NCBI GenBank assembly: GCA_024274995.1
Contig: JAJSAA010000165.1
Location: 1 to 21,743 of the forward strand
Direction: 5' to 3'
DNA: 21,743 bases
Source: Deltaproteobacteria bacterium
GTDB lineage: Bacteria; Desulfobacterota; Desulfobulbia; Desulfobulbales; VMSU01
Every line of letters begins with the position of its first letter. Position 1 is the first letter of the stretch. Both the position numbers and the translations under genes were made by a program. Shown here in pieces: positions 5,558 through 13,863 of the stretch. The notes below the pieces were generated by a model. The model was given only the letters and a program-made list of their open reading frames with translations, had not been told where the DNA came from and did no database searches.

Positions 5558-7477
5558 TTGCCTACCCGATTGAACGCCAATATTCCACCCGGCCCCCTAA
5601 GTGAGAAATGGGATAATTATCGTTTTAACAGCCGCTTAATTAATCCAGCCAACAAGAAGCGTTATAAAATTATTATCATCGGCACCGGCCTGGCCGGGGC
5701 CTCGGCAGCGGCCAGCCTGGCTGAATCAGGCTATAATATCCAGAGTTTCTGCCTCCAGGACAGCCCGCGCCGGGCCCACAGCATTGCCGCCCAGGGCGGC
5801 ATTAACGCTGCCAAAAATTATGCCAATGACGGCGATTCCATTCAACGTCTCTTTTATGATACCATTAAAGGCGGCGATTTTCGTTCCAGAGAAGCCAACG
5901 TCTACCGCCTGGCCCAGATCAGTAATCAGATCATTGACCATTGCGCGGCCCAGGGTATCCCCTTTGCCCGTGAATACGGCGGCCACCTCGCCACCCGTTC
6001 ATTCGGCGGGGCTCAGGTGGCACGCACCTTCTACGCCAGAGGGCAGACCGGCCAGCAATTACTCATTGGAGCCTACGGCGCCATGATGCGCCAGGCAGCA
6101 ACCGGGAGAGTGCGGATCCACCCCCGCGCCGAAATTATGGACATTGTGATGGTGGACGGCAGAGTTAGAGGGGTAATAAGCCGCGATCTGCAGACCGGCC
6201 GGTTTGAACGGCACGCCGCCGACGCCGTAATTATAGCCAGCGGCGGTTACGGTAATGTTTACTGCCTCTCCACCAATGCCATGTCCTCCAATGTAACGGC
6301 GGCCTGGCGGGCCTATAAACGGGGCGCGGCCTTTGCCAACCCCTGCTTTGTCCAAATCCGCCCCACCTGTATACCAGTACACGGCGAGCATCAATCAAAG
6401 CTCACCCTGATGAGCGAGAGCATGCGAAATGACGGCCGAGTCTGGGTGCCCAAAAAAGCCGGTGACGCCAGGCCGCCGGAACAGATTCCAGAAGACGAAC
6501 GTGATTATTTTTTAGAGGTTAGATACCCGGCCTTCGGCAACCTTGTACCCCGTGATGTCGCCTCACGCAACGCCAAGGAACAATGCGACAAAGGTAAGGG
6601 GGTGGGAGGCAGCGGCCTGGCGGTCTATCTTGATCTTTCCGACGCCATCCACCGCCAGGGCGAAGAAGAGATATTTCGGAAATACAGCAATCTCTTTGAA
6701 ATGTACGAGAGAATCACCGGCGAGAACCCCCTGCGTACCCCCATGCGGATCTATCCGGCGGTTCATTATACCATGGGCGGTCTCTGGGTTGATTACAGTC
6801 TGATGACCACCCTGCCCGGCCTCTTCGCCCTGGGCGAAGCCAATTTTTCCGATCACGGTGCTAATCGCTTAGGGGCAAGCTCTATGATGCAGGGGCTGGC
6901 TGACGGGTATTTTGTCATTCCCACCACCATCACCCCCTATCTCGCAGATATACAGGCCGGCCAGATTAACAGCGCTCATCCCCAATTCGCCGCCTGTGAA
7001 CATGAGGCGAGAGATAAAATAACCCGTCTTCTATCCATCAAGGGCCGCCGAACGGTTGATGATTTTCACCGCCAGTTAGGCCGTATTCTATGGAATAAAT
7101 GCGGCATGTCCCGCAATGAGCATAATCTGCGCCAGGCCTTGGAGGAAATTCCCCGCCTGCGCCAAGAATTCTGGCAAAATGCCATGGTACCGGGAAGCGG
7201 CAGCACTCTTAATCAATCCCTGGAACGAGCCGGCCGAGTGGCGGATTTCATGGAATTCGGCGAATTAATGGTACGTGACGCCCTGGAACGGCGGGAGTCA
7301 TGCGGCTGCCATTTCCGGGAAGAGAGCCAAACCGCCGACAATGAGGCCCAAAGGGATGATGAACATTACGCCCATGTAACGGCCTGGGAATATCAGGGGC
7401 CGGACAGTAAACCAATCAGCCGCTTGGAGGCGCTTAATTTTGAAAACATCAAGCTTAGCCAGAGGAATTACAAATAA
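5558..7477 (+). CDS. sdhA: Succinate dehydrogenase/fumarate reductase flavoprotein subunit
   Basis: The catalytic subunit oxidises succinate to fumarate (or the reverse) with covalently bound FAD on the cytoplasmic side of the membrane. With the TTG start at 5558 it has 639 residues, the longer type found with b558 anchors in Bacteroidetes, Geobacter and relatives. The FAD-binding GTGLAGASAA is at 42-51. His74 in RRAHSIAAQGG is the expected covalent FAD attachment site. HGANRLGASSMM contains Arg437, and the VPRDVASR motif is present, both typical of the dicarboxylate site and capping region. The C-terminus ends NFENIKLSQRNYK, as in that subfamily. No ATG lies near the N-terminus; TTG 5558 is supported by GGAGAGG six bases upstream, and TTG 5543 would add five residues. 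Its stop overlaps the sdhB ATG by one base, indicating translational coupling. Confidence 0.95.
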   Translation: MPTRLNANIPPGPLSEKWDNYRFNSRLINPANKKRYKIIIIGTGLAGASAAASLAESGYNIQSFCLQDSPRRAHSIAAQGGINAAKNYANDGDSIQRLFYDTIKGGDFRSREANVYRLAQISNQIIDHCAAQGIPFAREYGGHLATRSFGGAQVARTFYARGQTGQQLLIGAYGAMMRQAATGRVRIHPRAEIMDIVMVDGRVRGVISRDLQTGRFERHAADAVIIASGGYGNVYCLSTNAMSSNVTAAWRAYKRGAAFANPCFVQIRPTCIPVHGEHQSKLTLMSESMRNDGRVWVPKKAGDARPPEQIPEDERDYFLEVRYPAFGNLVPRDVASRNAKEQCDKGKGVGGSGLAVYLDLSDAIHRQGEEEIFRKYSNLFEMYERITGENPLRTPMRIYPAVHYTMGGLWVDYSLMTTLPGLFALGEANFSDHGANRLGASSMMQGLADGYFVIPTTITPYLADIQAGQINSAHPQFAACEHEARDKITRLLSIKGRRTVDDFHRQLGRILWNKCGMSRNEHNLRQALEEIPRLRQEFWQNAMVPGSGSTLNQSLERAGRVADFMEFGELMVRDALERRESCGCHFREESQTADNEAQRDDEHYAHVTAWEYQGPDSKPISRLEALNFENIKLSQRNYK

Positions 7478-8226
7478 TGGCTCTCATTCACCTTAAATTA
7501 AAGATCTGGCGGCAGCCGGGGCCGGAGAGTAAAGGCTGCTTCAAGGAATATAAATCAGGCGCAGTTTCAACGGATATGTCATTTTTGGAGATGCTTGATG
7601 TCGTAAACGAACGCCTTACCCTGGAGGGTGAAGAGCCCATAGCCTTTGACCATGACTGCCGGGAAGGAATCTGCGGGATGTGCGGTACCATGGTGAACGG
7701 TTACGCCCATGGTAAAGAAAAATCTACCACCCTCTGCCAGCTCCATCTGCGCCATTTCAGAGATGGCGAGACCATTATTATTGAGCCATTTCGAGCCAGG
7801 GCCTTGGGGACGATTAAGGACCTGATCATTGACCGCAGGGCCTTTGATCATATTATTACCGCTGGCGGTTATGTCTCAATAAATGCCGGTTCAGCGCCGG
7901 ATGCCAGCAGCCAGACCGTATCCAGAGCGGCCGCCGAGGAGGCCCTGGATGCCGCCGCCTGTATTGGCTGCGGAGCCTGTGTCGCCAGCTGTCCCAACGC
8001 CGCAGCCATGCTCTTTACCGGGGCCAAGGTCTCTCAGTTCGCCCTTCTGCCCCAGGGCCAGCCGGAACGTAAAAAACGAGTTCTAACCATGGTTCGGGCC
8101 ATGCGGGAGGCGGGATTCGGTAATTGCAGCAATGAACGGGAGTGCGAGGCCAGCTGCCCGAAAAATATATCCATCCGCCATATCGCCCGCCTGAACCAGG
8201 AGTTTATCCGGGCAGGTACGGGATAG
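7477..8226 (+). CDS. sdhB: Succinate dehydrogenase/fumarate reductase iron-sulfur subunit
   Basis: This 249-residue protein carries electrons between the SdhA flavin and the SdhC haems. The [2Fe-2S] ligands are Cys61, Cys66, Cys69 and Cys87 (DCREGICGMCG and LCQLH). The C-terminal ferredoxin-like half has CIGCGACVASCPN with Cys162, Cys165, Cys168 and Cys172, then Cys217, Cys223 and Cys227. This is the full set for one [4Fe-4S] and one [3Fe-4S] cluster. It overlaps sdhA by one base, and AGGA upstream acts as ribosome site. It is the last gene of the fumA-sdhCAB operon; a hairpin with a short T-rich tail begins at its stop. Confidence 0.95.
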   Translation: MALIHLKLKIWRQPGPESKGCFKEYKSGAVSTDMSFLEMLDVVNERLTLEGEEPIAFDHDCREGICGMCGTMVNGYAHGKEKSTTLCQLHLRHFRDGETIIIEPFRARALGTIKDLIIDRRAFDHIITAGGYVSINAGSAPDASSQTVSRAAAEEALDAAACIGCGACVASCPNAAAMLFTGAKVSQFALLPQGQPERKKRVLTMVRAMREAGFGNCSNERECEASCPKNISIRHIARLNQEFIRAGTG

Positions 8227-8273
8227 GGGCGGGGTTATGGAAAGAGAAATTTTTCACCATCGCCCCGTTTTGA
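8226..8273 (+). terminator. Probable terminator of the fumA-sdhCAB operon
   Basis: GGGGCG (8226-8231) pairs with CGCCCC (8261-8266), with an inner ATGG/CCAT stem between them, and the stem is followed by GTTTTGATTT. It starts at the sdhB stop. The interior loops are large, so the hairpin is not ideal, but position and T-rich tail fit an intrinsic terminator. Confidence 0.5.
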
Positions 8274-8276
8274 TTT

Positions 8277-8301
8277 CGTAGGGGCACCCCCGTGGTTGCC
8301 C
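8277..8301. repeat. GC-rich palindrome, dispersed-repeat type
   Basis: The sequence GGGGCACCCCCGTGGTTGCCC forms a near-perfect stem (GGGCACC against GGTTGCCC) around a tiny loop. From memory, sequences of the type GTAGGGGCACCCC...GTGCCC are scattered between genes in many bacterial genomes; not searched here. It sits between the ends of the convergent sdhB and S4-protein genes and could also help end the minus-strand transcript. Confidence 0.45.
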
Positions 8302-8302
8302 A

Positions 8303-8530
8303 TTATTCTGCGTCTGCCCCGACAATCACCATCCGGCCATCCATCTCCACCCGGTCACCGGCACGAAGCTGAGCGCCGCGACGGATATCCACCGCCCCAT
8401 TCACCATCACCTCTCCGGCCTTAATCCTGATTTTGGCCTCCCCGCCGGAGGATACCAGATTGGCCAGTTTTAATAATTGTCCCAGGCGGATGCTATCATC
8501 CTTAAGCTTAATTCTAATTTCCTCTGCCAT
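8303..8530 (-). CDS. Small S4-domain RNA-binding protein, YbcJ-like
   Basis: The 75-residue protein is essentially one S4 RNA-binding domain. It shows RLGQLLKLANLVSSGGEAKIRIKAGEVMVNG, given here in parts: the LLKLANLV helix, SGGEAK and IKAGEVMVNG, then RRGAQLRAGDRVEM. This layout and length match E. coli YbcJ (about 70 residues), a proposed RNA-binding protein linked to ribosomes. The frame also allows TTG 8539, but that codon abuts the AGAGGA site, whereas ATG 8530 lies about 9 bases from it, so ATG was chosen. The gene is divergent from ygiQ across 68 bp. Family assignment is strong; the precise RNA target is unknown. Confidence 0.85.
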   Translation of the reverse strand: MAEEIRIKLKDDSIRLGQLLKLANLVSSGGEAKIRIKAGEVMVNGAVDIRRGAQLRAGDRVEMDGRMVIVGADAE

Positions 8531-8598
8531 ATGCCTCAATCCTCTTAAATATTATCCGGCCCCTTGACCTTTTCCATCATACCCCTTACCCTGCCGAC

Positions 8599-10329
8599 AT
8601 GCGATTTCTACCAACTACCAAAGACGAAATGCACCGCTTGGGCTGGACACAGGCGGATATAATCCTCATCAGCGGCGACACCTATATTGACAGCCCCTAT
8701 ATAGGTGTCGCCCTCATTGGCCGGGTTCTCATGGCCGCCGGTTTCAAAACGGCAGTCATCGCCCAGCCCGGCATAAATTCAACCACGGATATCAATCGCC
8801 TCGGCAACCCCCGCCTCTTCTGGGGCGTGAGCGGCGGCAGCGTTGACTCCATGGTGGCCAATTACACCGCCCTGAAAAAAAGGCGTAAATCAGATGATTT
8901 TACACCGGGCGGCAGGAACACCCGGCGGCCGGACCGAGCGGTTATTGTCTATACCAACCTAATCAGAAAACTGCAAAAGGAAACCGACCATAAAAGTCCC
9001 ATAGTCCTGGGGGGCATCGAGGCCAGTCTGCGGCGGATAAGCCACTATGATTTCTGGTCAAACAAGGTCAGACGTTCTATCCTCTTTGACGCCAGGGCGG
9101 ATATCCTGCTCTATGGCATGGCGGAACGTACCGTGGTGCAACTGGCCCGTACCTTAACAGAAAAAGGCGATTTCAGGACTCTGCCGGGTCTTTGTTATAT
9201 CGGCGCTCAGGTACCTGACGGTTTTACCGAACTACCGCCCCATAAGACCGTGATGATGGATAAATCCGCCGCCAGCCGCATGTTTGAGGAATTTTATCAT
9301 AATAATGACCCCCTCACCGCCCATGGCCTGGCCCAACTCCAGGACAGCCGCTACCTGATTCAGAATCCTCCCGCCCCCTACCTGAAAACTGAAGAGCTGG
9401 ATAAGATCCACGCACTGCCCTTCAGCCGTGAGGTTCACCCCTATTATAAGCGCCATGGCACGGTGCGGGCCCTGACCACTATCCAGGCCGCCATTACCAC
9501 TCATCGCGGCTGCTATGGCGAGTGTAATTTCTGCGCCATAGCTGTCCATCAGGGGCGGACGGTACGTTCGAGAAGCGAGGAATCAATCTTGAAGGAGGCG
9601 GTAGAAATCAGCAAGCAGCCCTTTTTCAAAGGTAATATATTAGATGTCGGCGGCCCCACCGCCAATATGTACGGCTTTGAATGCGCCAGAAAACTCAGCA
9701 AAGGCCCCTGCCGCCACCGGCGCTGCCTGACTCCCGAAATATGCCCCAATCTCAAGATCAACCATAAACGGCAGTTGGCATTATTAAAAAAGCTGCGCAG
9801 CCTGCCGGGCATAAAACGGGTATTTATCGCCTCCGGTATCCGTTACGATATGGTCATGACCGGCGGACAGGGCAGGGAATATCTGCGGGAGGTAGTAAAG
9901 CACCATGTCTCCGGCCAGTTAAAAATCGCCCCGGAACATTGCCTGGATCATGTTCTGACCCAAATGGGCAAACCCCAGGTTAAACACCTTCTGGAGTTTA
10001 AACATCTCTTTGACGAGGAGAGCCGTAAAGCCGGTAAACCGCAGTTTTTAACCTATTACTTTATCGCCGCCCATCCAGGCTGCACCTTGAAGGACATGCG
10101 GGATCTAAAGGATTTCTGCCGCCGTCATCTACGCATAGCCCCGGAGCAGACCCAGATTTTTACCCCGACCCCCTCAACCTATTCCACTCTTATGTATTGG
10201 ACAGGGCGTGATCTCGAAGGACATAAAATTTATTGTGAGAGGGACAGCAAAAAGAAAGAGGCTCAAAAGGTGGCCTTAATCAATAAAATCAACAAGAAAC
10301 GAATACACAAGGTAATGCAGACCTCTTAA
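8599..10329 (+). CDS. ygiQ: YgiQ-family radical SAM protein
   Basis: The 576-residue protein follows E. coli YgiQ (UPF0313), without its long internal insert and C-terminal extension. The N-terminal half (FLPTTKDEMHRLGWTQADII; DTYIDSPYIGVALIGR; GGIEASLRR) resembles the cobalamin-binding-like domain of such enzymes. The radical SAM cluster motif CYGECNFC gives Cys305, Cys309 and Cys312, which should bind the [4Fe-4S] cluster that cleaves S-adenosylmethionine. Further family motifs are GGPTANMYGF, the cysteine-rich CRHRRCLTPEICPNLKINH, IASGIRYD, KIAPEH and FTPTPSTYST. The reaction is not known for the family. No ribosome site is evident before the ATG, but the N-terminus aligns with YgiQ after its extra leader. 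It is monocistronic by appearance: next gene is 78 bp away and has a different character. Confidence 0.92.
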   Translation: MRFLPTTKDEMHRLGWTQADIILISGDTYIDSPYIGVALIGRVLMAAGFKTAVIAQPGINSTTDINRLGNPRLFWGVSGGSVDSMVANYTALKKRRKSDDFTPGGRNTRRPDRAVIVYTNLIRKLQKETDHKSPIVLGGIEASLRRISHYDFWSNKVRRSILFDARADILLYGMAERTVVQLARTLTEKGDFRTLPGLCYIGAQVPDGFTELPPHKTVMMDKSAASRMFEEFYHNNDPLTAHGLAQLQDSRYLIQNPPAPYLKTEELDKIHALPFSREVHPYYKRHGTVRALTTIQAAITTHRGCYGECNFCAIAVHQGRTVRSRSEESILKEAVEISKQPFFKGNILDVGGPTANMYGFECARKLSKGPCRHRRCLTPEICPNLKINHKRQLALLKKLRSLPGIKRVFIASGIRYDMVMTGGQGREYLREVVKHHVSGQLKIAPEHCLDHVLTQMGKPQVKHLLEFKHLFDEESRKAGKPQFLTYYFIAAHPGCTLKDMRDLKDFCRRHLRIAPEQTQIFTPTPSTYSTLMYWTGRDLEGHKIYCERDSKKKEAQKVALINKINKKRIHKVMQTS

Positions 10330-10407
10330 AAATCAATTTATGTGTAAACACATCATGAACACCAAATAAAAAAAACCGGCAACAACGCTGTAAAATAATT
10401 AACAATT

Positions 10408-13400
10408 ATGGCTCCAGACAGAACACATAACAAAGATCTCACCGGGCAGTTTCCATTCATAGCCAGAATTCTGGCCGGTATCCTGCTGAGCGTGTTTTTT
10501 ATGCTGCCGCCCGCCAATAACTCTAACGCCGCCACCATTTCGTTACAAACCAGAGCCGCGGTAACGGTAAGCGGCCATAAAGCCAGACTCCAGTTAACAG
10601 TCACCAACAACGGCAATGAACAGGCTGGGAATATTGTTATTAAAGCCCTTTTCCTGGGCCGCCATCACCAGATAAGCGGTTTGGGAGATATAGGGCCGGA
10701 TAAACGCGTAAAGGCGGAAATTGACCTTAACCTCCCCGCTGACATCCAGGGCCAAATACCAGTTTATATAACTGTATCTTACCAGCAGGACGGCATCAAC
10801 CGCTCACAAGCCCTGGTGGCAATTGCCCAAACCGCTGCCGGCGGCCCATCTCTCATAGACCTGCGGGCTGTGGCTGTCAATAAAAATGGCCGCCTCTATC
10901 GCATAACAATACGTGCTCCAACCATAAAAAACGGGACAATTACCCTGATCGGCCACCCCCCGGAGGGAATCAGTCTATCTCCCGCCCAACGGCAGATAAG
11001 ACTGATAAACGGCCGGGCCCAGGCCAATTTTACCGTTATACCAACCGCCTCGCCAACTGCCGCTTTATCCTGCGACCTTTATTGGGTAGCGGAATATTTC
11101 TCCCCGCCTGGTAATCGGGAAACAGCGGTAACCAGCGCCCACTTTATTAGTCAGCCAGCAGGCGTTAATCAGCACGACAATTACCTCTATATCCTGGCTC
11201 TATCCCTGGGCGTTCTCACCTTTATGACAGCCGTATATCGGAATATCAAGAAGACAAAATCAACCATCTTTATAGATATATTAACCATAGCCGCGATATG
11301 GGCGGCTCTCTCATCTCTCCTGCCCTTAAGAGATCTAATCAGCCCAACCATAACCACGGGCGGTGATACAGCCTCCCATTATTACACCCTGCACTATCTC
11401 GTCAAGACCCTGCTGCCTCAAGGGCATATCAGCGGCTGGACAATGGGGAATTATGCCGGATTTCCCATCCTGCAATTTTATTTTCCACTGCCCTTCCTGA
11501 TGATGAAGGCTCTCAGCCTTGCCATGCCGCTCACCATTGCCTTTAAGCTGATTACCCTATTGGGAACATTCATGTTGCCAGTCTCTGTCTATTTAATGCT
11601 GCGTGATCTGGATATTCCCTTCCCCGGCCCGGCTTTGGGGGCCGCCTTGAGCCTGCTTTTTTTAAATAACCCGGCCAATTCCATGTGGGGCGGTAATTTG
11701 TTAAGTACTCTGGCTGGTGAATTTACCTACAGCCTGAGCCTGGCCATGGCCGTTCTGCTTATAGGCAGTCTTTACAGGGGGGTGACAGATAACTCCCGAA
11801 TTATAACGAACGCCATCCTGATTTTCTTGGTGGGCTTCAGCCACGGTTATCCCCTGTTATTTGTCGAAGCCGTATCCATCTTTTTTCTTTTTACCATAGA
11901 GGATTTCAGCCGACGTTTCATCTATCTATGCAAAACCTACGCTTTGGGCTTTCTGCTCCTGGCCTTCTGGCTTGTCCCCCTCCTGGCTTTTGGTAAATTC
12001 ACCACTCCATATCATACCATCTGGCAGATAGACAGCTGGCGGCAGATTATACCGCCTATAATACTGCCCGCCGCCCTGGGGGCGGTATGTTTCTCTCTAT
12101 TTATCTTAATATTCAGAAAAAGACTCGCCCCGGAGGCGGTTAAAATTACCACCTACCTCTGGTTCGCCATGGCGGCGGCCGCCGCCCTTTATTACAGCGG
12201 CCCGGCGCTGGGTCTGGTAGATATCCGCTTCGTGCCCTGCGGCCAACTGTTAACTATTATAATCTGCGCGGCAGGAGCGGGATACCTCAGAAGCTACTTT
12301 GCTAAAAGAACCGACCTGGCCCCCTTAGTCATCCTGCTGATCCCCCTGATCATATTCTGGGCCAACGGTTATAAAGGCTCAATTCCATCCTGGGCCGAAT
12401 GGAATTACAGCGGTTTCCAGAAAAAAGCGGCCTGGCCGTTATTCAAAGAGATAAATCAGGCCCTGGCGGGCAATTTCAGCCAACCCAGAGTAGCAGTGGA
12501 AAACTCACCGCGGCATAATATTTTCGGTTCCAGCCGGGCATTTGAATCTCTGCCTCTCTTCGCCAAACGGGCCACCCTGGAGGGCCTGTATATGCAGGCC
12601 TCACCTAGTGCCCCCTTTGTCTTCTATCTCCAGGCCCTGATCTCAAAAAATGCTTCTCGGCCCTTTCCCCAATACCACTATGATGAAATGAACTTTAACC
12701 GGGCCCTGCCCCGTCTGGCCCTCTTCAATGTCAGTGATTTACTTCTCCGCTCGAGAGAGGCTGAAAAGGCCGTTCGTCAGGTTAGGGGCTACCGGTTACA
12801 GAAGACTATCGGCCCTTATGAATTATGGCATTTACCGGACAACACCGGCAAATACACCATCCCCCTTAAGTTCCAACCCCTGGTATATAAAGGCGATAAT
12901 ATCAAGGAGGCGGCCTTCAGATGGTTTACGAATGACCGGGATCTGGATATCCCGGTCATCTTCCCGCGCCCCGGCCAGAAAATTCCAGCCCATGCCATCC
13001 CAATCACCAGTCTCAAAGGGCCGCTACCCCGCCATCCGTTAAACTTGCCCCCCTGCGCGACATCAGAGAAAATACGCCCCCAGGGACTGGATATTACCAC
13101 CACCTGCCGGGAACGGCCAGTGCTGATAAAGATATCCTATCACCCGGACTGGCAGGTGCGGGGTGCAGATACCATCTATCAGGTCACCCCCGCCTTTATG
13201 ATGATATATCCCAGGACAGGGCATATCACCATGGACTACAAAAATGGTAATTTTGATTATTGGGGGGAGATACTGAGCCTCCTGGGGCTCTTCATTCTAC
13301 TGATCAATCTGCCAGTCAAGACGATTTCCCGCTGGCGCCTGAGATTAAGCCTGCCAATACAACGGCTGTCCGGGAACTGGTTTATGACAGCTCGAAAACG

Positions 13401-13863
13401 GCCCCAGGGTAAAACCATGATTATAACAGCCGTCTTTTTGGCACTGGCGGGCACAACCGCCGCCACCTTTCAGCTAAAGGATATCCTGCAAAAAAACCCC
13501 CAACGGCTCTTTAATACCGCAATCAGCTATAAAGATGCCGGACGCTACCCAGCGGCAAGGCAGAAATTTACCAGGGTTATTAAGGCCCTGCCTTTATCCG
13601 ATATGGCCAGAAACGCCCGCTACTATATTGCGGCCTGTTACTACCTGCAGGATCTTGACTCCAAAGCCGCGGCGGCCTTTAATAAAATTATCGAGTCCGA
13701 TCCCCATAGTCCCTGGCGCGCCTCAGCCTATTATCATTTGGGGATATTAGCCCTCAAACATCACGATTTAAACAGCGGCCGCCGTTATCTGAATATGGTG
13801 CTTAAAAACTTTCCAAATCAAAAAATGGCAGATTACGCCCGTGACAGGCTGCGCTCCCTCTGA
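10408..13863 (+). CDS. Large polytopic membrane protein: CARDB-like + PTPS-related/YfhO-like core + TPR tail
   Basis: The 1151-residue protein has several parts. Residues 16-42 form a signal-like hydrophobic segment ending in a small-residue site. Residues about 43-145 look like a CARDB/Ig-type beta domain (LTVTNNGNEQAGNIVIKALF), and about 150-245 like a second beta domain. From about 258 onward come many membrane helices. A loop after the second helix holds GGDTASHYY (318-326), followed by SGWTMGNYAGFPILQFYFPL (near 342-361). This pattern recalls the PTPS-related membrane family and YfhO, GT-C-like proteins suspected to act on lipid-linked sugars. A soluble segment (about 690-945) ends like YfhO beta domains (HPDWQVRG, FMMIYPRTG). 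Two more helices lie at about 952-970 and 1004-1023, and tetratricopeptide-like repeats fill 1029-1151. The stop overlaps the RND gene end by 31 bp. Sugar transfer is inference; no substrate can be named. Confidence 0.75.
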   Translation: MAPDRTHNKDLTGQFPFIARILAGILLSVFFMLPPANNSNAATISLQTRAAVTVSGHKARLQLTVTNNGNEQAGNIVIKALFLGRHHQISGLGDIGPDKRVKAEIDLNLPADIQGQIPVYITVSYQQDGINRSQALVAIAQTAAGGPSLIDLRAVAVNKNGRLYRITIRAPTIKNGTITLIGHPPEGISLSPAQRQIRLINGRAQANFTVIPTASPTAALSCDLYWVAEYFSPPGNRETAVTSAHFISQPAGVNQHDNYLYILALSLGVLTFMTAVYRNIKKTKSTIFIDILTIAAIWAALSSLLPLRDLISPTITTGGDTASHYYTLHYLVKTLLPQGHISGWTMGNYAGFPILQFYFPLPFLMMKALSLAMPLTIAFKLITLLGTFMLPVSVYLMLRDLDIPFPGPALGAALSLLFLNNPANSMWGGNLLSTLAGEFTYSLSLAMAVLLIGSLYRGVTDNSRIITNAILIFLVGFSHGYPLLFVEAVSIFFLFTIEDFSRRFIYLCKTYALGFLLLAFWLVPLLAFGKFTTPYHTIWQIDSWRQIIPPIILPAALGAVCFSLFILIFRKRLAPEAVKITTYLWFAMAAAAALYYSGPALGLVDIRFVPCGQLLTIIICAAGAGYLRSYFAKRTDLAPLVILLIPLIIFWANGYKGSIPSWAEWNYSGFQKKAAWPLFKEINQALAGNFSQPRVAVENSPRHNIFGSSRAFESLPLFAKRATLEGLYMQASPSAPFVFYLQALISKNASRPFPQYHYDEMNFNRALPRLALFNVSDLLLRSREAEKAVRQVRGYRLQKTIGPYELWHLPDNTGKYTIPLKFQPLVYKGDNIKEAAFRWFTNDRDLDIPVIFPRPGQKIPAHAIPITSLKGPLPRHPLNLPPCATSEKIRPQGLDITTTCRERPVLIKISYHPDWQVRGADTIYQVTPAFMMIYPRTGHITMDYKNGNFDYWGEILSLLGLFILLINLPVKTISRWRLRLSLPIQRLSGNWFMTARKRPQGKTMIITAVFLALAGTTAATFQLKDILQKNPQRLFNTAISYKDAGRYPAARQKFTRVIKALPLSDMARNARYYIAACYYLQDLDSKAAAAFNKIIESDPHSPWRASAYYHLGILALKHHDLNSGRRYLNMVLKNFPNQKMADYARDRLRSL

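Noticed and set aside
10340..10353. ATGTGT-AA-ACACAT palindrome after ygiQ as a terminator or FNR/CRP-like site
   Set aside because: The stem is only six AT-rich pairs with a 2-base loop, lacks a T-run, and does not match the FNR or CRP consensus spacing.
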